A DNA stretch of 64,000 bases from Asparagopsis taxiformis (taxonomy: Eukaryota > Rhodophyta > Florideophyceae > Bonnemaisoniales > Bonnemaisoniaceae), in NCBI GenBank assembly GCA_030407315.1, contig JALQPE010002231.1:1-64000 (forward strand). Reading direction: 5' to 3'. Within the stretch, counting starts at the first letter, position 1; each line of letters starts with the position of its first letter. The notes beneath the pieces were generated by a model, which searched no databases, was not told where the DNA came from, and worked only from the letters and a program-made list of their open reading frames with translations. Below, in pieces: positions 32,550-43,358 of this stretch. Both the position numbers and the translations under genes were made by a program.

Positions 32550-32899
32550 CCATGTCCAGTGGCCGTCCGGATGTCGCTCACCTGGTAAGCGTGATGCACC
32601 TGTGACAACCTATGTGACTGCAGTCACAGCCGCCATGGCGGCCGTGCAGTACAACACTCAAAGACAGGGAATCACAATCTTTTTAAAACTTTTCTCTACC
32701 ACGTATCCGTCACAACTTATTACCTACACCGGTTACGGGTTTCAAGACCTTTCCATTGCTGTGTACCCGTATACTCTGTTCCGTTCGATATCAACCAGTG
32801 TTCCTCACGAAAGAGTGCAAACGTCACGAGATACGTCGTCAAATTTGACTGTCTCGCCGAGCGGTCGCCATCCTGTACCGAATTTCCACTCATTCCATT

Positions 32900-35800
32900 A
32901 TGACGAATAAGCGCAGGCGCAACAGCAATCCGATCGTTGACGACGCAACCGTGCCAATTCTGCGCGAACCCGCTAGCCCTTGGGAGGATTCTAGTGACAT
33001 GGGTACACGTCGAAACGTAGGTCGCGCCGCCCGCGAAACTACTCTCGCTGGCAAAGACTTCCTCCGCCTCTTGCTGGATTTATTCGCCCACTCAAGTTTC
33101 GCAGACTTGACGGACAAGCCGGGAGGTTTCACATACGCGGACCTTGGCGCTTGGGTTGCGCAGGGCACGGAAGAACAATTTGCGGCGCTGCAAGGTCGAC
33201 TCAGCATGGCCTTCAGCGGTCGTTCGAAGAATGCTGGAGTCGAGGCGGATGTTGCCGAAATCGTCATGGCAGAGATGAACGTTGAGCGAGCCAAGCAGAT
33301 TGTTCGTCTGGCATTACCGATTGCCGAGTTTTCAAGACAGGATGAGCGTATCGGGCAATGGGTTGAGCACTGCATCCTTTCTGGGATCGTGCCGCAGACC
33401 TTCCTTATTGGATGTAACATGCTTCCTTCGCCACTACAGGCGCCGCAGCGCGGGGAACCAAGCGCCTTCGTTCTTGCTCCACCGGAAACGTTCGAGGTAT
33501 TGATGTATTTCCAAGCGTTGTCTATCATCCGAAATCACAACAAGAACCTGCCGCGTCGCCGAATAGGCGACGCGGCCGAAGAGGGGAACGAAGCCGCACG
33601 CGTCCCAGCCCATCGGAAAAGCACTAATCGAGCTTGTTACGTGGTTCAAGTTTTATACCATGCTTGGACCGATGTGGCCTTCGCCGCAAAGTTTTCCAGC
33701 TTCGAAGAGTTGATGGCGCCGTACATCATTTTCGACAGCAGTGAGCATTGGTTTGACGTGCTCGATGAAGGTCTATTCGCACCGATGGAGCAGAAGCTAG
33801 ATCTCTACCACGACAAAGCTCCCCTATCTCATCCTGATGGATATGGTGGAAAAGTAGAGACAAGAACCAGTGCGCAGCACAGTGCATTTAGGGACCTTGT
33901 GAGGAAGTTCTTCGACCGGTTGCAGTTTCTTATCGTCAACCCGGACCTGTACACCTGGCCGGAGTCCGACCGCTGGGGGGCGCTGGAAATATACTTGTCA
34001 AGCGGAAATCCGGACAAGCTGCCAGCGTACTTTGACACCCTCGACGAAGACGTTATGGCTGTCCTCCGCCCGGCACCACAAGCCGCGGACGCAGAAAAGG
34101 TCCCCAAGCCGGTTGATGACACTCCCACTCGTCGCAACACAGGAGGGAGAGGTTTGGTTCCGTCGACAAGACACACAACCAAGCTTGAACTTGGGCCTGG
34201 GAGGACCAGTCTTACTGCCCAAGGGCCGTCTCCCCCGTCACCGTCACCCCATGCGACAGAAGAGCAGGAAAGTGAAGGGCAGGCTCTCGCAAAGGACTTT
34301 CTTTCGAAAATGAGTCAGTATTGCCGGGTGTACGACGTCACTTTCGAAGATTTGGTCAGTGCCGACGAGAGCCGAGAACACGTGCCCATCACGGGCAACG
34401 TTCAGCTCATTCTGACTGATCCGCCCTACAATGTTCGTCGGAAGAGGAACGATTCCAACTCTTCGTACGACAGGCTAACTGCAGAAGATATGCAGGCTAG
34501 CATCGAAGTGTTTGACGAGCTGTTGCGCCCCGGTGGCCACGGCATCGTGTTCTGCTCCGTTTTGCAGTTCTACGAATGGTTCCATTACTTGGAAACGTAC
34601 AAAGGACCGCAGTCCGAAGGCCCAACCGATGATGCTGCCAGTGATGACGGGTCGGATGAAGAAGAGGTTACGTCCATGAATTCGGACTCCGAAACATCGC
34701 AGCACAGTGGCGAAGAAAGTGCGGATGAGGAGGAGGACGAGGACGAGGAGGAGGAGGACGTCGTTCGGAATTCAGTTTTCTTCGTTGACGAGGTACCTCT
34801 GTTGTTTGTCCGACTACCTGGGCACCTCTATCAAATGCCGGGGCGCAAGAGGTACCAACGCATGAACATGGCAGAGGTCGCTATCCACTTCTAGAAGCGA
34901 GGTGTTCCGTTCAAGACCGGAAGCGAGATGGTGGCCTATAGGAACCACGGATACATGGACGGCACGTACCCGGCGTGGTGCAACGTCACCATCAATATGC
35001 CCGCCATCGATTCGAATGAGATGGTGTGGCGAACAAGGAGCACAACCGGTGCTACGGTCAGAGTTCGTGCAGAGCAGAAGAGCGTCGCTCTCATGATGGA
35101 GTTGATCAGCCAGCACTCACAGCCTGGTGATATTGTTGTCGATCCATTCTCTGGCACTTTCGCAACGGGAAAAGCAGCTATGAGCTTGCCTGAGCACCAT
35201 GTTTTCGTCGGCAGTGACATGGACAAATTGTGTGTGGCACGATCGCTTCCAAAGCTGTGTGCTCTCATGTCACGTGTAATTCTTTCAAACAACACTGACA
35301 TGAGGGTCACGACAGAAGCGAAACAGAGTGCTGAGAAGTTCTTGGCGTCCCCCTCTGTCACGATGCGTACACAGAGGGAACGGAGGATCATCGAACCCCC
35401 ACCTGGCCTTCCCCTGTACCAGAGGTTCCCGAAATATATTCGGCAGTACCTCTGGCAGCTGTGCCAAGAGTCGATTGCGTCGCACGAGCACATGGAAAAA
35501 CCGGTACATTATTGGCCACCTTCCCTGCGCCGCTGGTTGCAAACTGAAAACCCTCGCGTGATGCGGGCACACGATTGTGTTGCGAAAAAATTGAGCGTTC
35601 GACTATCGCTGATTAAGCATCCAAATGCAGGAAGAGGGCTCTTCGCTGAACAGACATTTAATGTTGGCGACGAAGTATGTGCATACTACGGAACTGTTGT
35701 GTACTCTGATATGAGCAAGGAGTCGATGAGGTTCGCGTACGGAGAGGGTCACATGGCGATAACGAAGGAAACATTCTTGATGTATGCCATCAAGCTGTAT

Positions 35801-36064
35801 GCAACAGCAGAGGACGACGAAAACATCGAGCATCCAATTTGGATTGTTCCGGCTCCGTTCTGTTCGGCGCAGTTCATCAACGACCCGCGGTATTTGCGAG
35901 GTGAGGACACTCCGGCGGAAGACACCAGGCGGATGGCCAACGTCGAGTTTGTCGAGAACTACAGCAGCGGTTCGACGGGGAAGAAGCTCAAGGCGAAGGA
36001 CCTAGAAAATCCGAAGATCATTGTAGTACGTGCAATCCGCGATATAACACTGATTTGCATATGA
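32900..36064 (+). pseudogene. DNA methyltransferase-SET fusion gene with one in-frame stop
   Basis: The frame starts at ATG 32900 and is continuous to 36064 except for one TAG at 34892-34894, after codon 664. The N-terminal 450 residues are helical and unrecognised; no ParB motif is visible. The methyltransferase shows motif IV ILTDPPYN (D507), a strongly acidic insert (about 570-620), then, past the stop, SAM motif I VVDPFSGTFATG (about 747-758). A SET-like domain follows: AGRGLFAEQTFNVGDEV (about 910), VPAPFCSAQFINDP, and KIIVVRAIRDI at the end. The final DYG/Y segment seen in the copy at 12.5 kb is missing, so the SET C-terminus looks truncated. It would combine DNA base methylation with histone or protein lysine methylation. 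The single stop means recent decay, readthrough or sequence error. Confidence 0.75.
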
Positions 36065-36710
36065 ACAGAATGTACTTCCGGAAACAGAATCTGAAAATTT
36101 TTCGATGTTGATTGACTAATCGTAAGTTGATTGAATTGTGGCCAATGAGATGAACATATTGACTGATTGGCCGGAATTGCGCTGACAGCTCCAAGTTCAT
36201 CACTGCCCCAACCCAATATGTTTGTCTTACAACCAGTCGCAGCTTGGTTCGTTTACAATCCTCTGACAGCCTGTCGACAATCTGCTCGCTTCTGCCTTGA
36301 AAGTCGCGTTTCAACCGTATTGGTAGTTTTCAAAACAATCTGACCATACTAGAGTTCTTATTTGATAACATTATCTGTATTTATTTTATAAAAAACTATA
36401 TGTGCACCGTGGTTCTATTGTTAATATTTGCTCGCCGTGTTGGTGCAGCAGCATGAAAGCGATCCATTTCATGTCTGCCGATGCATCGCACCCATGCGCA
36501 TAGGGAGATAAATGAATAGTTTAACTGGAACATGCGAGTGCATATCCCTTGTCTAAACGCACAGGATCCGTATGGCGCGCTTGGTGGGTTTGTCGAAATA
36601 TAGTTGCCTGGTAAGACAACCTGCTAGAGTAGACGAAACATATTTGTAGTACAAAATGACTACCGCCAATCCAAGGTCGCATTAAATACATCACGACGAG
36701 TCTGTGTTGC
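36065..36710. other. AT-rich spacer, no gene seen
   Basis: Between the methyltransferase-SET gene and the TOG gene I find no supported coding sequence or clear repeat. Confidence 0.55.
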
Positions 36711-39700
36711 TCATACTGGCCGAGGAACTTGATCGCTTTGTATCCCAATATCTCCACGTAGCCTTGGTATGAGCCATTCTAATAAATCCTTCCTGAAACC
36801 GGAGTTCAGGTTATCGAAAGGCAGATGACAGTATGGAATAAGGGGTGCAAGACCGACTGTGTTGAACCAGCTATCCAGACATTTCATCGCAGACTCTCTC
36901 ACACTCTTCTTGATGTCTACACATCCCTGCCCGAGAACAGCCGGTACTAATGCTTTCACATGTATGATTGCACCTGGTCCCATCGCTTGAACAAAGCGAC
37001 CGACAACAGAAAACGTCATTGTAGCTAAGTTACGATTGCTATCGCTCAGCCGTGCCCTCAATGCTGAAATGATCTCACTACCGACATTCGGCTTGACGAA
37101 ATCACCAGCGTTCTCCAGAATGAGAGTAATGGCTGTCAACGCATCTTGCCTTTTCTTCCAGTTGGAGTTCTTCAAGTCCAGGAAAATTCTAGAGTTGGGC
37201 GCGAATTCGTTGGCAATAGATACCCGAACAGTTGGCTTCACCTGTGGCTGTGATTCTTCTTCATGTTCTTCAGGAGGATGTTCATGGGTTTCCTCAGGAA
37301 TGTGTTCTGGTGGTCCATCACGAGGTTGTTCTGGGATAATCTTTGAAGGTTTATGAATAGGAGTACCCACCTTCGGTGGCATACGTTCGGCCTTCACGGT
37401 TTCCATGGGAGGTTCGGGTTCTTCCGGAACTTCTTCGACTGCTGGTGAAGGATTCTGTGAGACACCAAATCGCTTTTTCCTAGTGGGAGGATCTGGATCA
37501 CGGGTGTACTTCTGCATTTCTGTATCGAACAGTTCTAATGATTCTTGCGGGGTTTCAGCTTCTTCCAGTAGCTTCCTGAATTTCTCAGCTCCATATCGTA
37601 AAGCTGTTTTGCAACCTAAGGCCAAGGCCGCGGTTCTCGCTGCTGGTGCGGCGAACCCTATAGAGATTGAAGTTAGTTTTGCGCTCGTTTTTCCAGGAAC
37701 AGCCGGAACGCTAAAGTCCTCGACAAGAGAAGAACCAAATTTCAGAATTCCAACGACTGCTCTACTATTCTTTGTTTCTTGAATTGCTTGGGACAAGATT
37801 TCAAAAAGGTAACGCGCACTCGTGGCTCCGCAAATGACATCATTATTGCGCTTGCTATCTTCGCACATTTGATATCCCCAATCTTCTCAACAGCAATAAG
37901 CAACAACGGCTTGAGAGTTTTGCGGGGCAAGTGGGAAGTACATTTTGTGGCAACCATACCGAAAAGTTCAAGCTTTGGTTCTAACGCCATGAAATTACTG
38001 TCGTTGAGGCCTGGTTCACAAGCTAAGAGAGCAAGGCAAATAGCTATGTCTTCATCTGTGAATGTCTCTTTCGGCTCTAGAACGCTGGTGACCGTAGATA
38101 CTGCAGCAACTCGACCCTTGAAGCTCTTTCCACTCCATTGATCGGGCTGGAAACCCTCAAAGCGCTCTTCAGCTATACTAAGAATATCATCAGATTTGAG
38201 GGATATCTCACCCTCATCATCACTTTCCTCGATAACTGGTTTCTTAGGGGGTAGAGGTTTCGCGCGTTTTGGTGCTGAGGATAGCTTCTTTGCAGCAGCA
38301 GCCTTTGCTGCTTTTGCTTCAGCTGCCTGCTTCGCTGCTTTGGAACGGGTTGTTACGGATGACTGCGCAGTAGGGGCTTTCGAAGACGAAACTTTCTTAG
38401 GTTCAGGTAAATCTGCAACTATTGCAGCAACTTTGTCTTTTCGTTTCTTGTCGAGCTTCTCCATGAAAGCAGCGACATTTCGGTCACCCAACAGTTTCTG
38501 TAGCGAAGCTAAACCAGCAAGCGCAGCCTCACGAACCTCTGGAGATTAATCGTCAGTTGCTTTGACAAACATGTTACCAAAACATTTCAGGGGATTACCC
38601 TTCAAGTCGACAGGAGCCATGCCAGTTCTAATACATCGTCCAACCCACTTCAAAAGTTCACTACGAGCTTTTGGAACTTTGTGTGATGCGGCAGTGGTGA
38701 TTTCATCCAAAAACTTCACGATGAGCAAGCATTTCTTTTCGTGCAGAGCGTCAAGAGCTGCAGACACAGCATCTACAAGGATTCGATTCTTCTCTTTCAG
38801 TGTACCAAATAGATCCACGCTAAGTCCCTTTGAAGCACCGCTCGGAAAAGCTTTCTTGAGTCCGTAACACATGGCTCGGATAAGCTTTGCGGCCGAAGCA
38901 ACAACGTTGACGTTGGAGTCCTTTGTAAGTATCTTTCGAAGGCGAACAAAGATTTCTTGGTGGGTCCCAGGGACTAGTCTGGCATCACCAATGATACTGA
39001 TCGCAGCGTCCAGTGCTTGTTTACGAGCACTCCACTTTTTCGAATCGAGCGCAAAGTACCAATCTTTGGTGACCTCTTCTTCAATCTCAATCTTGACTTT
39101 GCTGAGTTTTTCAAGAAGGTCGATTTCCTCTGCAAGATCAATTTCCTCTTCTTCGGCGATTCCGTCGCCGAATCCATCGTCTTCATCGCTACCACCGCCC
39201 TCTTGTGCGCTGGCACGAACACGCTACTCCATAGCGCGAGTTAGTTTCTTGGGTTTAGGTTTTCGATTTTTCGCGTTGGCTTCGAAGGCGGCTTCGACCT
39301 CTTCGACAGTGACCTCTTTCGCGTTCTTCACGACGACTTTATCTTTGTCGCCTATCCAACGGTGCAATTCGATGACCAGTGCTTTAGCAGCGTTACGAAC
39401 CGTTTCCTGAGAATGTCCGAAAAGTGGGGGGAGTTTTGTTGTAATCGCAAGAATAGGTACTGCGGAGCTTCCATACGTCGAAAGAGCTTGTAAGATGCTG
39501 TCCACAGAAGCGGAAACAACTTTGGGGGTTCTGTGCTTGAAACCGTTAGCAGCCATGGTTTCCACCGCCACATCACCCGCGTCTGCGCCAACAAACATTA
39601 AAAACGCATCAATTACTTTGCTCTTATTAAGAGGCCGACCAGCCAAACCTTTGTCTACGATGCCCATGACAACGTCTGTGGCGACTCGCTTGACTAGCGG

Positions 39701-39952
39701 CGGAGGAGCGGTATCCGCAAACTTTGCAATAGCTTCGAAGCCAATGAGCTGAGCGGGGGCATTTGCGTCGCGAGCAATTTTTGGAAGTGCAGCCACAAAG
39801 TCTGTGTAAATCTTGCTGTCCTCTGGAGCGACATTGAATTTGTCAGTGAGTTCGCGGTAGGCGGCTTCTCTAACCTTCCAGTTTTTGTGCGAGGTACGTT
39901 CAGAGAGCGGTAGCTTTGCAGCTTCTGCAACGGGATCAACGTCCGGTTTCAT
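36711..39952 (-). pseudogene. XMAP215/CKAP5/MOR1-like TOG-domain protein, broken and 3'-truncated
   Basis: Reading starts at ATG 39952 (MKPDVDPVAEAAKLPLSERT) with the first TOG domain (about 242 codons). Then comes a TAG in frame near 39229-39231 and, without a frame change, an acidic linker and the second TOG domain. A second in-frame stop (TAA, near 38546-38548) is followed by more of the same frame. A frame change in a T-run near 37812 leads to the last frame, which ends the second TOG domain, has a Pro/Glu linker, and holds a third TOG domain up to LLEWLIPRL, where it stops at 36711. Family members bind tubulin and promote microtubule growth and normally carry five TOG domains in large eukaryotic forms; the downstream part is missing. 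Two nonsense codons, one frameshift and truncation make this a pseudogene or a transposon-captured fragment. Confidence 0.8.
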
Positions 39953-40463
39953 GTGTGTTTAAGAAGTTGGGTACGTCAGGTGTGAGATGAGTGATGAAGC
40001 GCACGGTATAGAAACAAGCACAGAGAGCCGCATATGAGTGCTGGGATAGATGCAGGCGAAAGCGAGTGACAGAGTTCAGCGCTGACCAAAAATTGGCGCT
40101 CGTTGCGCCGACCCATTTGAAGTTTTGAATCTGAGCATTACAGTATTGAATTAAGCAGCGATTGCTGGAATAATGGAATTAATTTCTGGGCATTGCAGGA
40201 TAGATTCAACTGTTTCTTTGCACATGTTGCGAGCACAACTTTTCAACTTGTTTCCGCCCGTCGCTACGGGGGAAAAGGTCTCTATTGTCGTTGTCGCGAT
40301 TCATTCGCACACCCTTTAAAAACGACGACTGCAATGCCAATCAAATGCGCTTGGCAAGTTCTCAAACCGGCTTGCAGTGCATCTACGAGTGATACGAATC
40401 TCACATGATTTCGTTCACAATTGTGACGCACACATTTGGTTTTCGTTTAATTGGACTACTGCA
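39953..40463. other. Intergenic region upstream of the TOG gene
   Basis: No gene is supported. It should contain the TOG gene promoter. A TTGGCGCTCGTTGCGCCGA stretch near 40091-40110 is an imperfect inverted repeat resembling E2F-type sites; that reading is speculative. Confidence 0.4.
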
Positions 40464-40655
40464 CTACACGCTTTTTCGCAAGCCCAGCAGATAATAAATG
40501 AGGTAGGCCACTAAGCCGAGCAGAAGAGTGACTATAAGGAACATGACGAAATGATCTGGATCATCATGACGACTCTCGGCATGGGCTTTGGAGTGGCGCT
40601 CACTTGGCTGGCGTCTCCTTCTCGCAGTTGTAGAATCTCCGTTGGTCGTATCCAT
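40464..40655 (-). CDS. Small single-pass membrane protein
   Basis: The protein has 63 residues from ATG 40655; the frame is open 5 codons further without an ATG. A basic, polar N-terminus (TARRRRQPSERHSK) precedes one hydrophobic helix (FVMFLIVTLLLGLVAYLIYYLL) and a short basic tail, the layout of a tail-anchored protein. I do not recognise the family. Its start codon is 36 bp from the divergent start of the RseP-like gene, so the two share a very compact promoter region. Confidence 0.55.
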   Translation of the reverse strand: MDTTNGDSTTARRRRQPSERHSKAHAESRHDDPDHFVMFLIVTLLLGLVAYLIYYLLGLRKSV

Positions 40656-40691
40656 CGCGCTCTGTTTCACAACATTCTAACCTTGCGGTGA

Positions 40692-40889
40692 ATGGCGCTC
40701 GACAACCGGCAGCGAAGCACGAGTGCCGGCATCTTCCTGCTCGGATTTATCATTTTCATTCACGAAAGCGGTCATTATCTAGCCGCTAGACTACAGGGGA
40801 GTCGGGTGAAGAACTTTTCTATTGGGTTTGGTCCCAAGCTATTCTCATTCACGGCGGACGATTCGGAGATGGAATTCACTGTAAGAGCT
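40692..40889 (+). CDS. First exon of an RseP/EGY-type site-2 protease (partial)
   Basis: From ATG 40692 the frame gives a transmembrane segment with the zinc-metalloprotease motif HESGH, then [21 protein letters not shown], the standard start of the M50 RseP/ARASP family. Similarity ends after EFTVRA, where PLGGYV would be expected. A GT-AAAA splice donor lies exactly there at 40890, in phase 0, so this is probably exon 1 of a spliced gene. The rest of the protein (PDZ domain and second metal motif) is not seen in the window; transposon DNA follows from 40977. The gene may continue far downstream across an invaded intron or be truncated. Confidence 0.7.
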
Positions 40890-40976
40890 GTAAAAACGCT
40901 TATCAGCAGATAACCTCCTGTCGTCGCTATTCACTAGCATGAAGGAAGAGTAAAATGGTTGCTGACATTTATGTTT

Positions 40977-42131
40977 CTACTCCCATAGATCTAGTTGACG
41001 TCGAAGTGTTTCGAAAGTAAATGTATCTAGCACTCCTCCTCGAAGATAAGGTACATCTAGAATAGCAGAACTTACACTAACTGAATCTGTCCAAGCACGA
41101 CCAGTCTTTGGTAGCACACAAGGTTGGTACTTGCAGGTTAGTGCATGACCTGCACACTTCTTGTACCAGTGCAATTTGAAGTGGGAGACGTTGCCTTCTC
41201 GATCTTTCTTCGTTGAGAGAATCTTGCCAAGCCAGAAAGGCTCCTCAGATGTACAACCGTCTCCTTTGATAATAACAAATGAATTGGTTGCATATTTTTC
41301 ATCACTATCACCACGTTCGACACAATCGTCTTCATCGGAACCATTAATACCATTATCACCGCATCCATCGCCACCACCATCACCACGTTCGACACAATCG
41401 TCTTCATCGGAACCATTAATACCATTATCACCGCATCCATCGCCACCACCATCACCACGTTCGACACAATCGTCTTCATCGGAACCATTACTACCATTAT
41501 CACCGCATCCATCGCCACCACCATCTCCGAAATCAATGCACTGCTCAGATATATTGTCTTGTTCATCGCCCTGCTGTTCTTCTACGTTGTTACCTGACAA
41601 TATCCTCTTAGTCTTCCATAGAATATCTCTTGAATAAAGGAACGTAGACATTAGAAACACATAACAAACTCGTATTGTGCCATATTTGTAACACTTGAAA
41701 TCCTTCACGAACAGTGATTCCAGAAATAAACGCCGCTCCGCTTTGTTCATTTTCGCAACTCTTTTCAGGTCTTCACAGAGCTTTTTTCCATCAACATGCT
41801 TGAAGCAGAAATCCTTACAGCAGGTTAAATTTTTTAGCTCCTTGTCATTTACCCTTTTCTCAATTTCAATGGCTTTGGTAACCCTCTTCGCCTTTAGGCC
41901 GCTAGCCTGAGCTTCTTGGATGCGTTTCCCAGAGCGGGAGGAGCCAGAGTTGGCTGAACGTGGCGCTTTCCTCCCTACCGTAGAACGGATATTGACGACC
42001 GGGGATGTGCGAGGAGACTTTTTCGCTAGAGTCTTCCGTTTCACTGTACCTTCCATGGATCCATCCTTGACGACCGGGGATGTGCGAGGAGACTTTCTCG
42101 CTAGAGTCTTCCGTTTCACTGTACCTTCCAT
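40977..42131 (-). CDS. Transposase-like paralogue lacking the catalytic core
   Basis: The protein has 384 residues from ATG 42131. After a duplicated basic N-terminal block (a GTVKRKTLA-x-KSPRTSPVV unit, twice) it has the Cys-rich motif TCCKDFCF and the RVCYVFL...SRD segment of the transposase-like proteins at 6406 and 46441. Its C-terminus matches their C-terminal module (FVIIKGDGCTSEEPFWLGKI...LHWYKK). The whole middle, including all three acidic motifs, is absent; a Gly/Asp tandem repeat of 24 residues sits in its place. It lies head-to-head with the ParB-methyltransferase gene at 43359, as the full-length transposase-like gene does in the first element. A regulatory or competitor protein is a reasonable inference; simple decay is contradicted by the open frame. 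Confidence 0.75.
   Translation of the reverse strand: MEGTVKRKTLARKSPRTSPVVKDGSMEGTVKRKTLAKKSPRTSPVVNIRSTVGRKAPRSANSGSSRSGKRIQEAQASGLKAKRVTKAIEIEKRVNDKELKNLTCCKDFCFKHVDGKKLCEDLKRVAKMNKAERRLFLESLFVKDFKCYKYGTIRVCYVFLMSTFLYSRDILWKTKRILSGNNVEEQQGDEQDNISEQCIDFGDGGGDGCGDNGSNGSDEDDCVERGDGGGDGCGDNGINGSDEDDCVERGDGGGDGCGDNGINGSDEDDCVERGDSDEKYATNSFVIIKGDGCTSEEPFWLGKILSTKKDREGNVSHFKLHWYKKCAGHALTCKYQPCVLPKTGRAWTDSVSVSSAILDVPYLRGGVLDTFTFETLRRQLDLWE
41314..41529. repeat. 72-bp in-frame minisatellite, three units
   Basis: Units at 41314, 41386 and 41458 are almost identical. On the minus strand they encode 24-residue units of DDCVERGDGGGDGCGDNG type plus INGSDE. The length is a multiple of three, so the frame is kept. 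Confidence 0.95.
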
Positions 42132-43358
42132 GGTGTTTCTGACAACCCATCACATTTCGCCAACGTAGAGTAGCAGCTACAACGCAATTAAATAAAAACA
42201 GAACGATGTTCTGAAATTTGTATCATAACGTCGCTCTGGCTGGAAGCTTCCAGCAACACAATTGATATTTGATACGAACTTAAAATTTTTAATGTTCTGT
42301 AAACTTTCCAAAAACCTTTACACTTGTACAGAAAGGTGCACAACTTCTTCCCGAGCCCAAAAACACTACGAGACTATCCAAATTCCCTTTGTAGATTGCA
42401 AGAAATTTAAGTAACACTGAACTGTGTTCTGGTTCTCGCATCAGAACCTTGTTCTGTCTCGAAGCGTCCCGCCCAAAAATGACCAGAACGGTTTAGACCC
42501 AGTAACCGTTGCGAAGCTATTAAAATCCCATATGTACTCTCCATAAAGTTTAGGTGAAAAAGAACTGTGTTCTGGTTATATCATCAGAATGACTTTCTGT
42601 TCAGAAGCTTCCAGCCCAAAAGAGACGTTCGGAATTAATTGGAACTATTTTTCTGTCGACTATGCGGACCGGAAAATGTGACACGGGAGGTGAATACATC
42701 CTCCAAGTTGGACAAGATTGATACCTATCCGCGAATATTGATATTTGATGCATAGGTTTCATGTTCTAAGATTAGCTTGAGCATTCTGACACATCATCTC
42801 GGGACGATTATTTCCATTTGAATGTAACCTCGCGAGACTATACCCTTCAAAATTGCCACCGGAATATCAAAAAATTTTGGGCCCTAAGCCCACCAATTAT
42901 GGTCACTCAATGCAGTCTATGTGAAAAACGTTTCTATTGGTTATGCGAAGGATAGGACAAAATATCTGTTGTCAAATATTGATATTTTCTAGACAGATAA
43001 ACGACACCATTGGCCCGGCTTTCTATTCCATATATCACTTCCATATAGTTTCTCATCTCTCTGATGACCATGTGATTGCCAGGTGTGCCGAAAGTACTAC
43101 TCCCGAAATGCAGATTGATTGGGAGGAATGAAATCTGACTGGAATGCAACTTTACAAATTTTGAACTCGTAAAAGGTTCACTGACTTACTTATCATGGAA
43201 CTCAACACTTGCGAGAAAACTCTTCATGTAGCAAAAGGAGGCTCCAATCATTCAATTATCCTGTCGTTTTCGTTCCTCGTTTCTGGACAAAGGTTCAGCC
43301 TGGTCAAGTTCACAGCGCGAAACCACAGTTTTACTCAGAGCTCGATTGTGACCAGAAG
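42132..43358. promoter_or_regulatory. Shared intergenic region of the second module
   Basis: No gene is supported. It lies between divergent starts at 42131 and 43359. GAACTGTGTTCTGG occurs near 42418 and 42562, each followed by a CATCAGAA. The word TTGATATTTGAT and relatives recur near 42262, 42740 and 42978. These may be regulatory repeats for the two genes. Confidence 0.45.

Larger units (their letters stand above)
30362..32899. other. 2.5-kb non-coding interval with several repeats
   Basis: No gene is supported. It holds three copies of an interspersed repeat, a tandem repeat with a 41-bp perfect palindrome, and probably the promoter of the methyltransferase-SET gene at its right end. 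A perfect pol III B-box-like word (GGTTCGATTCC, minus strand, 30944-30954) occurs without a convincing tRNA fold. Confidence 0.55.

Noticed and set aside
38546..39231. Reassigned stop codons, to explain in-frame TAG and TAA in the TOG gene and TAG in the methyltransferase-SET gene
   Set aside because: Other intact genes in the window end at TAG or TAA, for example the ParB-methyltransferase at 2126, so a changed code does not fit.
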